NCBI GenBank assembly: GCA_021818925.1
Contig: JAKASU010000001.1
Coordinates: forward strand, 231,972 to 295,971
Length of the DNA stretch: 64,000 bases
DNA from: Microcaldota archaeon
Lineage (GTDB): Archaea; Micrarchaeota; Micrarchaeia; Micrarchaeales; CABMGC01
Direction of reading: 5' to 3'
Position numbers and translations under genes: made by a program. The stretch's first letter is position 1, and each line of letters opens with the position of its first letter. Below are positions 27,533-37,866 of the stretch, piece after piece. The notes under the pieces were generated by a model. The model was not told the origin of the DNA and ran no database searches. It saw only the letters and a list, made by a program, of their open reading frames with translations.

Positions 27533-29338
27533 ATGTGCGGCATAGTGGGCTATGTCAGCGGCAAGGAAGACGGGGCTCCCGCCATAGTGCTCGAAGGGCT
27601 CAAGCGTCTTGAGTACAGGGGCTATGACTCTTGGGGCATGGCCTCGCTCGACAGCAAGGGCGGGATTTCCACGCTCAAGAGAGTCGGCAGGATAGGAGGG
27701 GCCGGCTCTGCGATGGTTGCGAGGAAACTGGGCGGGGGCGGCGTGGCCCTTGGGCATACGAGATGGGCCACACACGGCGGCATAAGCGAGAGGAACGCGC
27801 ACCCGCATCTCGACTGCACCGGCAGGATCGCCATAGTACATAATGGTATAATAGAGAACTATCAGGAGCTCAAGGCGGGCCTGGTTGCGAGGAAGCACAG
27901 GCTCTCGTCAGACACAGACACGGAGATACTGGCTCACTACATAGAAGAGGGCATGCGAAGAGGAATGGGCTTCGCTGAGGCCACGAGGAGCATAGCGAAG
28001 AGGCTGAAGGGCAGGTCCGCCTTCGTGGCGCTAGACTCTTCGGGCAGGCAGATGGCCGCCGTAAGGCTCGGAGCGCCGCTGATAGTAGGTGTGGGAGATG
28101 GGGGAGAGCTCTTCATAAGCTCAGACGTGAACGGCTTCCTGGAGCGCACGAACAGGGTAATGTACATAGACGACGATGAGATGGCCCTGATCTCTTTCAG
28201 GAGAGGGGCCCCTGGCGCCCCGAAGTTCGTGAGCGTGCCGAGGGGTGGTGAGGTGCGGAAGAGGGTTATAAAGATCGGCTGGAAGCGCGAGAGCTGGAGC
28301 AAGTCCGGCTACAAGCACTTCCTGATCAAGGAGATAATGGAGCAGAAGTACACGATTGCGCAAGCGATAAATCAGGACGATGCGAGGATAATGAGGGTGG
28401 CGAACGGCATCAGGAACGCTTTCGGAGTGTTCATCGTAGGCGCGGGCACAGCCGGAAGGGTCTGCGCAGCAGGCCAGTACCTATTTTCCGACATAGCGAA
28501 GAAGCACGTGAACGCGACCGTGGCTTCGGAGTTCTCGAGCTACAGGCACTACCTCACAAGGAGAACGCTCATGATAGCGGTCTCGCAGAGCGGAGAGACC
28601 GTAGACCTGCTCGATGCGATAGGCGTCGCAAGGTCGAAGGGCACGAGGATACTATCGCTGGTCAACGTCTTCGGGTCTACGCTGATGCGCGTCAGCGACG
28701 AGTCTCTCATGCTAAACGCAGGCACAGAGAAGTCTGTTGCAAGCACAAAGGCCACGACGGCGCAGCTCTCACTGCTCACCCTGCTCGCGTACGCGACGGC
28801 CGGCAGGCTAAAGGAGGGCAAGAGGCTGCTGCTCAACACCGCGGAGCAGGTCAACGACATGCTGAACCCCAGATATGAGGAGAGGCTGAGGAAGCTTGCA
28901 AGGCAGCTGAGGAGGAGCAGGGACATCTTCATAATCGGCAGGGGGGTCAACTTCCCTATGGCAGAAGAGGCAGCGATAAAGCTGCAGGAGACCAGCTACA
29001 TACACGCGCACGGGTTCGCCGGAGGGGAGCTGAAGCACGGCCCGCTCGCGCTAATACGGAAGGGCACGCCGTGCATCGTGCTCGTCGCAAACGACGACAC
29101 AAAGCACGAGACTATCAGCAACGCGATGGAGGTGAGGGCCAGAGGAGGATACGTGATAGGCATAGCGCCCGAGAGGAACGACGCCTTTGACTACTGGATA
29201 AGGGTGCCGGATGCGGGAGAGGCGAGCCCCATCGTAAACATAATACCAGTACAGGTACTTGCTTACCATCTGGCTGTCGCTCGCGGCATAAATCCCGACT
29301 ACCCGAGAAACCTGGCGAAATCTGTAACCGTGAAGTAG
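27533..29338 (+). CDS. glmS: Glutamine--fructose-6-phosphate aminotransferase
   Basis: MCGIVGYVSG N-terminal Cys amidotransferase; two SIS domains; C-terminal NLAKSVTVK. Confidence 0.96.
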   Translation: MCGIVGYVSGKEDGAPAIVLEGLKRLEYRGYDSWGMASLDSKGGISTLKRVGRIGGAGSAMVARKLGGGGVALGHTRWATHGGISERNAHPHLDCTGRIAIVHNGIIENYQELKAGLVARKHRLSSDTDTEILAHYIEEGMRRGMGFAEATRSIAKRLKGRSAFVALDSSGRQMAAVRLGAPLIVGVGDGGELFISSDVNGFLERTNRVMYIDDDEMALISFRRGAPGAPKFVSVPRGGEVRKRVIKIGWKRESWSKSGYKHFLIKEIMEQKYTIAQAINQDDARIMRVANGIRNAFGVFIVGAGTAGRVCAAGQYLFSDIAKKHVNATVASEFSSYRHYLTRRTLMIAVSQSGETVDLLDAIGVARSKGTRILSLVNVFGSTLMRVSDESLMLNAGTEKSVASTKATTAQLSLLTLLAYATAGRLKEGKRLLLNTAEQVNDMLNPRYEERLRKLARQLRRSRDIFIIGRGVNFPMAEEAAIKLQETSYIHAHGFAGGELKHGPLALIRKGTPCIVLVANDDTKHETISNAMEVRARGGYVIGIAPERNDAFDYWIRVPDAGEASPIVNIIPVQVLAYHLAVARGINPDYPRNLAKSVTVK

Positions 29339-29339
29339 T

Positions 29340-30308
29340 CTATCTCCTTGTCGCTATGACATGGCCGTTAAGCATCGGCCTTGAGCCGAAGCCCCTGAAG
29401 TTGTAGACGGGCTTTGTGTAGCTCACCCTGAAGCCTTCCTTCCTCAGCCTCTCTACTATGTCCCTGTAGCCGTAGTGGTACTCGACGTGTATAGCGTCGA
29501 AACTTTTCAGCGACTTGCTCGACGCGTGCCTGAAGATGCCGTACTCGCAGCCCTCGCAGTCGACCTTGAGCGCACCGTGGCTTATTCTGAGCCCGTCGAC
29601 CACTGAATCGAGGGAGACAACCTTCACGCTTCTTCCTTTTGACCTCGATTTCGAATCCACGAGTCCGAAGCTCGTGAACCTTGAGCTCAGCGAAGCCTTG
29701 CCGGCATCTCCGGCAACAGCCATGTTGAAGGTGGTGATCTGCTTCCCCAGGCCGTTCGCGTTCACGTTCCTCACCCCTGTCATGTAGAGGTACGGCATCG
29801 GCTCGAACGCGTACACGTGCCTCGCCTTCTCGTGCAGTGCATAGTATATGGCAGTGTCGTCGACGTAAGCGCCTATGTCGACGACGTCCTTCCCCCCGAC
29901 TTTGATCATGCTGTGCTCGTTTGTGCTAACCTCTATGGCCACAGGGTTCGCCACCTCTATGTCGAGCCTGAGCCGCTTCCCGCCGACGCGCATCAAGGCG
30001 GAATTGCCCAGTATCTTTATTCTGAGCCTCCTCTTTGCGCCTTCGGGCAGGTTGCTGAACTCAGCCAAACTCACAATTTTGCCGAGGTCGTTCTTGCTGG
30101 CCCTGACTGTCACTCCGTTCCTGAAGCGTATGGTCGCCGAATCTACGATTCCAAGAAGTATGAATACAGCGTCCCACCAATTCTCGGCTCCTTTAATCAA
30201 CTGTCCCAGCGTCTCGTTCGTGTGCCTCACCAATGAGGCGATGAGGTGGAACGGCAGACCCAGACAGATGCGGATCCTGTCACTGTCATATACGTTGCTG
30301 ATTTGCAT
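29340..30308 (-). CDS. FkbM-family methyltransferase
   Basis: VVDIGAYVDDTAIYYALHEKARHVYAFEPMPYLY...LKVDCEGCEYGIF. Confidence 0.82.
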   Translation of the reverse strand: MQISNVYDSDRIRICLGLPFHLIASLVRHTNETLGQLIKGAENWWDAVFILLGIVDSATIRFRNGVTVRASKNDLGKIVSLAEFSNLPEGAKRRLRIKILGNSALMRVGGKRLRLDIEVANPVAIEVSTNEHSMIKVGGKDVVDIGAYVDDTAIYYALHEKARHVYAFEPMPYLYMTGVRNVNANGLGKQITTFNMAVAGDAGKASLSSRFTSFGLVDSKSRSKGRSVKVVSLDSVVDGLRISHGALKVDCEGCEYGIFRHASSKSLKSFDAIHVEYHYGYRDIVERLRKEGFRVSYTKPVYNFRGFGSRPMLNGHVIATRR

Positions 30309-30364
30309 GCGACCTTCAGCTTATCTGTTGTGCGTATGAAATAAAAACGCTTGTTGCAATCCAA

Positions 30365-30748
30365 TCAGTAGGGCTTCTCTGCGGTTATCTCGGATACCTT
30401 TGCGAAATCCCTGATGTCCTGGGTCAGCAGCTTGCAATGCAGGCTCGACGCCGTAGCCGCAATCACTGCGTCAGTTAGGCTGACACCGTGGCGTCTCTTA
30501 ATCTCGCCCGCCGCCTTTGCTATATCCTCGCTAACTTCAATCTTCGTGAAGAGGTTGAGCATCTCTTCCCACACAATCCTCTTCGAGGGATTTTCGGCGT
30601 CCCTGCCTGAAAAGAGCTCGGCAAGAGTCAGAGTAGAAACATAGCCAGAAACGAGTCCGTTTTTTACCTGCTCGAGCAGTTTTGTGGCTTCTTTAAAATT
30701 CCTGAGGTGATCGATGATTATGCTTGTATCAAATACAACATCTACCAC
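30365..30748 (-). CDS. vapC: PIN-domain toxin VapC
   Basis: VVFDTSIIIDHL...LTLAELFSG...VSLTDAVIAATASSLHCKLLTQDIRDFAKV. Confidence 0.88.
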   Translation of the reverse strand: MVDVVFDTSIIIDHLRNFKEATKLLEQVKNGLVSGYVSTLTLAELFSGRDAENPSKRIVWEEMLNLFTKIEVSEDIAKAAGEIKRRHGVSLTDAVIAATASSLHCKLLTQDIRDFAKVSEITAEKPY

Positions 30749-30756
30749 GAATATCC

Positions 30757-31020
30757 CTATTCCTCGTGCAGTATCCTTTTCAGCCTCTTTTCAGACTCTC
30801 TTCTCAGGCGCCTCGTGTACTGCAATCCGGTTTCTTTCATTGTCCAGGTACCCGCGGATCTCTCCAGGATGTCGTTGGGTGCTTTGCCTTTTTTGATAAT
30901 TACCTTCAGCTTCTCGTTTATCAGCCTAGAGAGCGCCTTCGTGGTTCCGTACTTGTGTATGGTTTCCTTGAAGAGTTCCCTATATACTTCAGTATCAAGA
31001 TTTATAGTAGTTTTCACCAT
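30757..31020 (-). CDS. vapB: VapB-type antitoxin
   Basis: MVKTTINLDTEVYRELFKETIHKYGTTKALSRLINEKL, RHH-like N-terminus, immediately upstream of vapC. Confidence 0.75.
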   Translation of the reverse strand: MVKTTINLDTEVYRELFKETIHKYGTTKALSRLINEKLKVIIKKGKAPNDILERSAGTWTMKETGLQYTRRLRRESEKRLKRILHEE

Positions 31021-31136
31021 GACATTTACCCAGCATTATATGACGCGTGAAATATTAAAAACTTTCGTTGGAGGATGGCTCCTCCCAGAGAGGTGCGCAC
31101 ACACAGGATAAAAACGTTTATTGTTGAAGATTCATT

Positions 31137-32231
31137 ATGCAGAAGCTGTCGGTTCTCGTCTTTTCAAAGGACGACCTTGAGCAGGCGCTGGCCCTTATCA
31201 GGGATTCGTACCACATTGCGGACGAGATAGTGCTCATGGACGCGAGCTCCGGCAGGCAGAAATCCTGGATCAAGGCCGAGAAGCGCAGGCTCGGATTGGG
31301 AAAGCTGAGGATTTTCGATGTCATAGCGCTCGGCTACAGGGAGCCGCTGATGGAATATGCGCTGGGCAAGTGCGCAAACAGGTGGGTGCTGGCGCTCAAC
31401 ACTGACGAGCGCATGTCTGCCGGATTGAGGAGGGTGCTGCCGGCGCTGCTTAACACGTCTGAGTATGACGCCTACTCGATACCCCTGTACAGCGTGTGGA
31501 GCAAGAGCAACAGGACGTTCGTATCAACGCAGGTGAGGCTCTTCAAGAAGGGCAGCGTGGAATTCCGCGGTCTTCTCCATGAGAAGCCGATAGTGCATGG
31601 AAAGTTCAGAGTTCTGCAAAGAGAGGAGAGCATCGAGCACATGACAACGGGAATGAGACACACCGCCAAGGAAGAGTACCTGGAGATGGAACGGTTTGAG
31701 AGGTTCACGTACGCGCAGCACAACCTCAGGCTTATCGACCAGATAGACAGGGCGCGTGGCAGAGAGACAGGAGGGGAGGTCAGATTCTCAGCGGGAAAAC
31801 GCGCCGTGCTCGGCCTGCTTAGGCTCTACGAGGCTCTCGGGCTCAAGTCGCCGGAGCAGGAGATAAGCAACCTAGACTACTATCTGTTCCGGCTCGCGCG
31901 CACTGCTGCGCACCAGGCAAGAAGGCGGAGCTTACGGGGTATGCTCTCAGCGTTACCGGATGCGGCCAGATACTCGCGCAGGATGAAGGAGTGGAGGTCG
32001 GGCAGGAGCGGCGATGAGGATTTCGAGATAGCAAGGGAGATAAACAGAATGGGCGTGACAAGGTATCTTGGCCTAGACGACCCGAAGGTGGTCGAAGCGC
32101 TCGGCAGGAAGTACAGGGGCAAGAAACAGGGAGCGGGGCTGCTTATACACCTCTTGCGATTGAGGTATTCGGATTCGGACAAGAAACGAAAAGATAGAAA
32201 AATTAATAACTTAGTTATAAGAGAAAAGTGA
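31137..32231 (+). CDS. Glycosyltransferase (GT2-like)
   Basis: LSVLVFSKDDLEQALALIRDSYHIADEIVLMDASS...LALNTDERMSAGLRR. Confidence 0.7.
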   Translation: MQKLSVLVFSKDDLEQALALIRDSYHIADEIVLMDASSGRQKSWIKAEKRRLGLGKLRIFDVIALGYREPLMEYALGKCANRWVLALNTDERMSAGLRRVLPALLNTSEYDAYSIPLYSVWSKSNRTFVSTQVRLFKKGSVEFRGLLHEKPIVHGKFRVLQREESIEHMTTGMRHTAKEEYLEMERFERFTYAQHNLRLIDQIDRARGRETGGEVRFSAGKRAVLGLLRLYEALGLKSPEQEISNLDYYLFRLARTAAHQARRRSLRGMLSALPDAARYSRRMKEWRSGRSGDEDFEIAREINRMGVTRYLGLDDPKVVEALGRKYRGKKQGAGLLIHLLRLRYSDSDKKRKDRKINNLVIREK

Positions 32232-32240
32232 TGTGATACT

Positions 32241-33443
32241 TTGACCCTTACCAGCGGCACTCATCCACAACTTTATAAAGCGGGGTTAAAGATTGCGAAA
32301 GTAAGCCCGACGCTATTCGAGTACGGATGGAAGGCGCTGACGCTGCCTAGTGAAGCGTACCAGCAGTCGAAGCTGATGCTGGGAGACAGGGGAAAGGCCG
32401 ATAAGATAAAGATGGTCGACATAGAAATGACCATCGTCTGCAACCTGAGGTGCTGGTTCTGCTGGTGGTGGGGCACAGAAGGAATAGCATTCAAGCTAGT
32501 CAAGGACAGGGACCCGTTGGTGACGCAAGAACTGACCACACAGGAGATACTCAACATCGTCGACCAGGTAACGGAGAACAACAAGCCCTCATTCTATCTT
32601 TCCGGAGGCGAACCCTTCCTCAGGAAGGACACCGTGGACATAATAGAATACATGGACAAGAAGGGAGGATCGATAACGCTTAACAACAACGGTACGCTGC
32701 TTACTGAGGAGAAGCTTCAGAGGCTGGCCAAAGTCAAAAAACTCGCTATAAACTTCTCGATAGACGGCCCGAGGGAAGTGCATGATAAAATAAGGGGCCA
32801 GGGCAACTTTGAAAGGACAACGAACAACATAAGGAGGCTCATAGAGTTAAGAGGCGATTCTGCTTTCCCGTCTATAAAGACGAACACTACATTCTCGCCA
32901 TGGATTGTTGGGCGTGTGGATGAACTGATCAGGTATCTGCAGGAAGATGTTGGAGTTGATGCAAACAGGCTGAACCACCTCTGGTTTACGGACCAGAAGC
33001 ATGCAGAACAGCACAAGGCAATGCTCAGATCAGTATTCGGAACCAATGAGACCGGTGTTGACGCACATGTTATGGGAGCTCACGACCCTGAATACATACA
33101 GAAACTGGCAGAAGAGATCGGCAAGATAGAGAAGACAAGATACAAGAAACCCGTGTTCGTTCATCCTCGCATGTCACGCGACGAGATAACAAAATATTAT
33201 ACAGATCTCAGGTTTACGAAGAGGAAGATGTGCACCATCGCCTGGGACCAAATACAGATAAAGGCCAATGGTGACGTGATGTTTTGCCCCGACGAGTGGA
33301 TGATGGACTTTAAACTTGGAAACGTGAGACAGAACACGGTAGAGGAACTGTGGACCGGGGCGAAGGCAAGACAATTCAGAGAGGCCCTGTACAAGTACAA
33401 GCTCTTCCCTGCGTGCGCTAGATGCTGTGCAATAAACTTTTAA
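32241..33443 (+). CDS. Radical SAM protein with SPASM-like C-terminus
   Basis: IEMTIVCNLRCWFCWWW (CxxxCxxC), FYLSGGEPFLRKD, C-terminal CTIAWDQIQIKANGDVMFCPD...PACARCC. Confidence 0.88.
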   Translation: MTLTSGTHPQLYKAGLKIAKVSPTLFEYGWKALTLPSEAYQQSKLMLGDRGKADKIKMVDIEMTIVCNLRCWFCWWWGTEGIAFKLVKDRDPLVTQELTTQEILNIVDQVTENNKPSFYLSGGEPFLRKDTVDIIEYMDKKGGSITLNNNGTLLTEEKLQRLAKVKKLAINFSIDGPREVHDKIRGQGNFERTTNNIRRLIELRGDSAFPSIKTNTTFSPWIVGRVDELIRYLQEDVGVDANRLNHLWFTDQKHAEQHKAMLRSVFGTNETGVDAHVMGAHDPEYIQKLAEEIGKIEKTRYKKPVFVHPRMSRDEITKYYTDLRFTKRKMCTIAWDQIQIKANGDVMFCPDEWMMDFKLGNVRQNTVEELWTGAKARQFREALYKYKLFPACARCCAINF

Positions 33444-33511
33444 GTTTCAACTTTTCAGGGTAAGTGACAGCCGCGTTGCCTCATGATGATATCAAACCAA
33501 CAGGGCATAGA

Positions 33512-34822
33512 ATGCAAAAACCGAACGTCATAATCATAATCTGCGACACTCTTAGGAAGGACATAATAGATTTATATGATGGCCCTGCCAAGATGCCGAA
33601 CGTGCGCGAGCTCGCGAAAGATTCCGTAGTGTACTGGAACGCGATTGCACCAGCTCCCTGGACGTTCCCGTCTCACGTTTCCTTGTTCACTGGGCTCTAT
33701 CCCAGCGAGCACGGCATACATGAAACCAAAGGGATGAAGATGCCGCAAATAGTAGAGGCGCATCTTCGCTCAAGGCACGCAACGATTGCAGAGTATCTGA
33801 AAGATCAGGGTTATTCAACGCTTGGCGTCTCGGCCAACCTCATGATCTCGAAGCTTACGGGCTTTGACAAAGGTTTCGATACTTTTTTCACCTTCACACA
33901 TTCCCCTTGGATACAGAGCGATATAGCGACGCAGGCAAGGAACCTTGGAGCGGATATGGCGCAGGTAGCGATGATGCTGCTGAAAAAAGGAGAGGCAAAG
34001 GAGATAGCTAAGTACGGTATAGAGTACTTGAAGATAAAGATGCGCGAACGCCAGATGGACTATCCTTTGAAGAAAGGCGCTGAAGTGGTAAATAAGAAAG
34101 CAGCGTCGATGGTGCACAGACGGCCGTTCTTCCTCTTTCTCAACTATTATGAGGCACATGAGCCGTACAAGAAATTCAGCGACAAGGAGACTCAGGACCA
34201 CATGCTAGGTATAAAGCAGATAGACCCTAAGAAGGTCGCGTATCTCAAGAGCCAGTACGTACTTGCATCAGAATACCTGGACTCGCAATTTGGTGTCTTC
34301 ATCTCGTGGTTAAAGAAGAAAAAAATGTACGATGATTCTCTGATAATACTGACGTCAGACCATGGCCAGGCGTTCAATGAGCACGGTTTCATGTATCACG
34401 GAATATACCTTTACGACGAGTTGGTGCGCGTGCCAATGCTGATAAAGTATCCGCAGAATAGGAAAATCAAAGCGGGAGACGGCTACCAGAGCCTAACGGG
34501 AGTGTTCAGCTTGGTTAGAGACGTCGTTGCCGGGCGCGTAGTCAGCATCACGAGCGATTTTGCCTACGCCGAATCCTTTGGAAATGCTGAATTTTTCCCC
34601 GAGAGTTACAAGCACAGGATGTGGTACGTGCAGAAGCACTATGAGAAGCGCAGAAGGGCGCTATATATGAACGGCTACAAGCTTGACCTTGATCTAAGCG
34701 AAGGCAAAGTAGAGGAATTCATGAAAGGCGACAGGACTGTGAACCCCAAATCAGCCGAGAACAAGAAAACATTCAAGACACTCGAGAAAAAGTTACGTTC
34801 TCCTCTCAGTGAACATCGGTAA
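33512..34822 (+). CDS. Sulfatase/alkaline phosphatase-superfamily hydrolase
   Basis: NVIIIICDTLRKDIIDLY...APAPWTFPSHVSLFTGLYPSEHG...LIILTSDHGQAFNEHGF. Confidence 0.88.
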   Translation: MQKPNVIIIICDTLRKDIIDLYDGPAKMPNVRELAKDSVVYWNAIAPAPWTFPSHVSLFTGLYPSEHGIHETKGMKMPQIVEAHLRSRHATIAEYLKDQGYSTLGVSANLMISKLTGFDKGFDTFFTFTHSPWIQSDIATQARNLGADMAQVAMMLLKKGEAKEIAKYGIEYLKIKMRERQMDYPLKKGAEVVNKKAASMVHRRPFFLFLNYYEAHEPYKKFSDKETQDHMLGIKQIDPKKVAYLKSQYVLASEYLDSQFGVFISWLKKKKMYDDSLIILTSDHGQAFNEHGFMYHGIYLYDELVRVPMLIKYPQNRKIKAGDGYQSLTGVFSLVRDVVAGRVVSITSDFAYAESFGNAEFFPESYKHRMWYVQKHYEKRRRALYMNGYKLDLDLSEGKVEEFMKGDRTVNPKSAENKKTFKTLEKKLRSPLSEHR

Positions 34823-34860
34823 TTAAAGTTTCTCTAGTGTAGTAGCAACTGCTGACCTTT

Positions 34861-36054
34861 ATGCCAAAGAGAATCAGAGAAAAACGCAAAATCGCGATTG
34901 TAACCAATAGCTTGTACACTTTTGGAGGAGGAGAGAAGATGGCCTTGGGGCTAGCTGAAGGACTCAAGAGCCATTTCGATATTACGATACTGAACACTAC
35001 CTCTCCAAATGACATCAGGGTAATAAGCAGGAAGGAAATCGAAAAACTCTATGATCTCTCTACGGTTCGCATAATCGACGTACAGAGCACGGGAATAAGG
35101 ACAAAGGCCTTCGGAAAGGAGCCCTTTGTTCTGAGACTTTTCAAACCATCCGCGTTCGCAATATTCGCAGGAGAGCTCCGAAGGGCAGACGCGGTTTACG
35201 AGATGAGCAACAACCCGCTGGTCCTTCTCAATTCAGTCATGTTCGCCAGGCTCTTTGGCAAGAAACTGGTTTTTGGAATACACAACTTCTCCATATCGAA
35301 GATACTTGAAAGCAGGGAGACTGTGAGCGAGAAGGTGTTGCGGAAGAACCTGTTTGTCGGGATGAAGCTCGTGAAATACTTCCATGTTATAAACAGCAGG
35401 GACTTCAACATGGTAAAAAGATTTTTCCCTAAAGCCAACGTCAGGATGATCCCTAATTACATTACAGAAGACCACGCCAGAATAGGCGCAGGTGCAAGAG
35501 ATTTCAACTGCCTGTACGTAGGAAGGCTCGAGAAGAACCAGAAAGGCATCGACCTCTTATGCAGAATAATTGATATGACGCTGGCGAAAAACAGGAGCAT
35601 AAAGTTCACAATAGTAGGAAAGGGGGGCGATGGCGAGGAACTCGTTGAATCACTTAGAAACAGGTACAAGAAGAACGTAAGGTGGCTTGGCTTCCTGTCT
35701 GGAAATAAGCTGGCAAAAGCGTATGAAGGAGCCGATCTCTTTGTGTTTCCGGCGAGATATGATACCTTCTCCCTTGTTTTGCTAGAGGCTCAGGGCCACG
35801 GCATACCTGCAGTAGCCTTTGACATCGACGGACCTAAAGACATACTGAAAGAACCAGAGCAGGGAAGACTGATAGGCGCATTTGACACTGAGGAGTTTTC
35901 CAAAGCAATAGAGCAGTACCACAGACTTTGGCGCAATAGGAAGGCGTACGCTGCGCTCAAAAGAAGGATAAGCAATCACGCATATCTAAAATTTGGAAAA
36001 GACGCGATATTCAAGGAATGGAAGATGTTTTTTGACGATCTGATGGGAAGATGA
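34861..36054 (+). CDS. Family 4 glycosyltransferase
   Basis: YTFGGGEKMALGLAEGL; LYVGRLEKNQKGIDLLCRII; DLFVFPARYDTFSLVLLEAQGHGIP. Confidence 0.9.
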   Translation: MPKRIREKRKIAIVTNSLYTFGGGEKMALGLAEGLKSHFDITILNTTSPNDIRVISRKEIEKLYDLSTVRIIDVQSTGIRTKAFGKEPFVLRLFKPSAFAIFAGELRRADAVYEMSNNPLVLLNSVMFARLFGKKLVFGIHNFSISKILESRETVSEKVLRKNLFVGMKLVKYFHVINSRDFNMVKRFFPKANVRMIPNYITEDHARIGAGARDFNCLYVGRLEKNQKGIDLLCRIIDMTLAKNRSIKFTIVGKGGDGEELVESLRNRYKKNVRWLGFLSGNKLAKAYEGADLFVFPARYDTFSLVLLEAQGHGIPAVAFDIDGPKDILKEPEQGRLIGAFDTEEFSKAIEQYHRLWRNRKAYAALKRRISNHAYLKFGKDAIFKEWKMFFDDLMGR

Positions 36055-36069
36055 TGCGTTACGGCAATA

Positions 36070-36918
36070 TCACGAATGCCTCCACAGCACAACCTCTCCT
36101 AGCTTCTCCCCCACAGTGTGTATCGCTTCGCTCGTTCTCTTCTCGTACTGGCTGCCGTAAATCCTTCTAAACAGTCCGTCCTTCTTTTTAGGATCAAAGT
36201 ATGTAACTGTCGTCTTTGAGAATCCTTCCGGGGCCTTTGCGCGTAGCTTGTCTATACTCATGTTGCCGCTCATGTAAACATAGGGTATCTCGGCATATAG
36301 CCCGAGCTTGGTTGAGCGAGGGAATTCGTTGGTGAGGCGAGCTATAACTCCGTGATCTAAATGCGTTCCGATACCGAGAGGGACAAGCACATTTTTGATG
36401 TTGCTTCTGAACTGCCTCAATAGCGGCGCAAGCGATGACCCGAGCTGCAATTCCCTGACATAGCTGGCCACCATCCTGTTGTAAAGATTCAGCCCTGCTT
36501 TCCGAGCGGTTCCTTCCGGAAGTCTGCCTATTGCTCCTGAAGCTATGAACTCATAATACCTCTCTATCGACGCGTCCTTAAGGCCCATGAAGGCAGGAAG
36601 ATAGTTTATGCCCTGCAGGAAGAGCACTCTGGAAAACTCGAGCTCCTCGTTCATCCTGATCAGGCTTGTCTTAACTATCGTAGAGAAGGTTGTGTCGACA
36701 TTTGTGCTCACCGCGCTGTCGCTGGAGGTGAAGAAGTTGACTCCTATGATGTTCTTGCCCAGTTTCCCTGAGGACAGCGTCGCGTACAGCGAGAGGAAGA
36801 TGTCATCCAGGTGCGGAGAGAGTATCAGCGTAACTTTTTCTCCCTTCAGCTCGGCTATGTTCTTCCACCTAGTGGCGAACCTTGCATAGTGCAGTTTCCC
36901 CGCTCCCTTGTCCTTCAT
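36070..36918 (-). CDS. PIG-L-family deacetylase
   Basis: VTLILSPHLDDIFLSLYATL; GTHLDHGVIARL. Confidence 0.8.
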   Translation of the reverse strand: MKDKGAGKLHYARFATRWKNIAELKGEKVTLILSPHLDDIFLSLYATLSSGKLGKNIIGVNFFTSSDSAVSTNVDTTFSTIVKTSLIRMNEELEFSRVLFLQGINYLPAFMGLKDASIERYYEFIASGAIGRLPEGTARKAGLNLYNRMVASYVRELQLGSSLAPLLRQFRSNIKNVLVPLGIGTHLDHGVIARLTNEFPRSTKLGLYAEIPYVYMSGNMSIDKLRAKAPEGFSKTTVTYFDPKKKDGLFRRIYGSQYEKRTSEAIHTVGEKLGEVVLWRHS

Positions 36919-36984
36919 GCCCTGCAGAGATGATTTGGTTAAATAAAGCTTAAAAAGAAGCTATTCAGTTAGAGTAAGGCTGGC

Positions 36985-37710
36985 ATGCCCATTCGTGAGC
37001 AGATACGCGGGATGAAGAACGAAATAGGGGTAGCGCTTGCAATATTCAGGACGACAAAGAACCCATTCTCGTACTGCCTATTCAGAATGCACCTCGCTAA
37101 GTCAGCCGCACTGCTTCCGAAATTCGGAAACGCATCGGAGCTGCTGCTGCGGCGCGGAAGCGCAGAGATAACGTACATGGGCAAAAACCTAGTCTTTGAG
37201 TACAACACGGGAGCTCTATGCTTCGTGCCCCTCGCGCTCGGAGAGATATTCACATACGAGTCGTACAAGAACCTGAAGGTGAAGGGCAGGGGCGTGGTTG
37301 ATGTCGGTGCCAGCATCGGGGACACCGCGGCGTACTTCATCTCCAAAGGCGCAAGGAAAGTCTATTGCTTTGATACAGATGTGTACAGACTCGCGGTTCT
37401 GAAGCGCAATCTTAGGAGAAACAAGTACCTGCAATGCGCTGAGATCTTCCACGGCCAGTTCGACAGGCGCAAGCTTAAGCTGAAAGGCCGTACGAATGTG
37501 CTGAAGGTCGACTGCGAGGGCTGCGAGTACGCACTCTTCGACCCAAAGGGGCCGCACCTCGCGTACATAGCATCGACATTCGGTCAGATAGTAATGGAGT
37601 ACCACAACGGAGAGGCGGCGATAAGAAGGGCTCTGGAATCGCACGGCTACAGCGTGAACGTAAACAGGGCCAGCAGCACGATAGGCATACTCTACGCAAG
37701 CAAACGCTGA
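36985..37710 (+). CDS. FkbM-family methyltransferase
   Basis: VVDVGASIGDTAAYFISKGARKVYCFD...LKVDCEGCEYALF. Confidence 0.85.
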   Translation: MPIREQIRGMKNEIGVALAIFRTTKNPFSYCLFRMHLAKSAALLPKFGNASELLLRRGSAEITYMGKNLVFEYNTGALCFVPLALGEIFTYESYKNLKVKGRGVVDVGASIGDTAAYFISKGARKVYCFDTDVYRLAVLKRNLRRNKYLQCAEIFHGQFDRRKLKLKGRTNVLKVDCEGCEYALFDPKGPHLAYIASTFGQIVMEYHNGEAAIRRALESHGYSVNVNRASSTIGILYASKR

Positions 37711-37866
37711 TTGCGCCTCCTGGCCAGCCCTTCTCCTATGTCTGACTGACTTACTTGAGTTTAGATTGTACAAGTACCGATTTAGATGATTGGTGAGCGA
37801 AACTCTACGCATATAAACTTAACATACAAAATCCTTTCTGCTTACACCTTCTTGAGGGTAATTCGT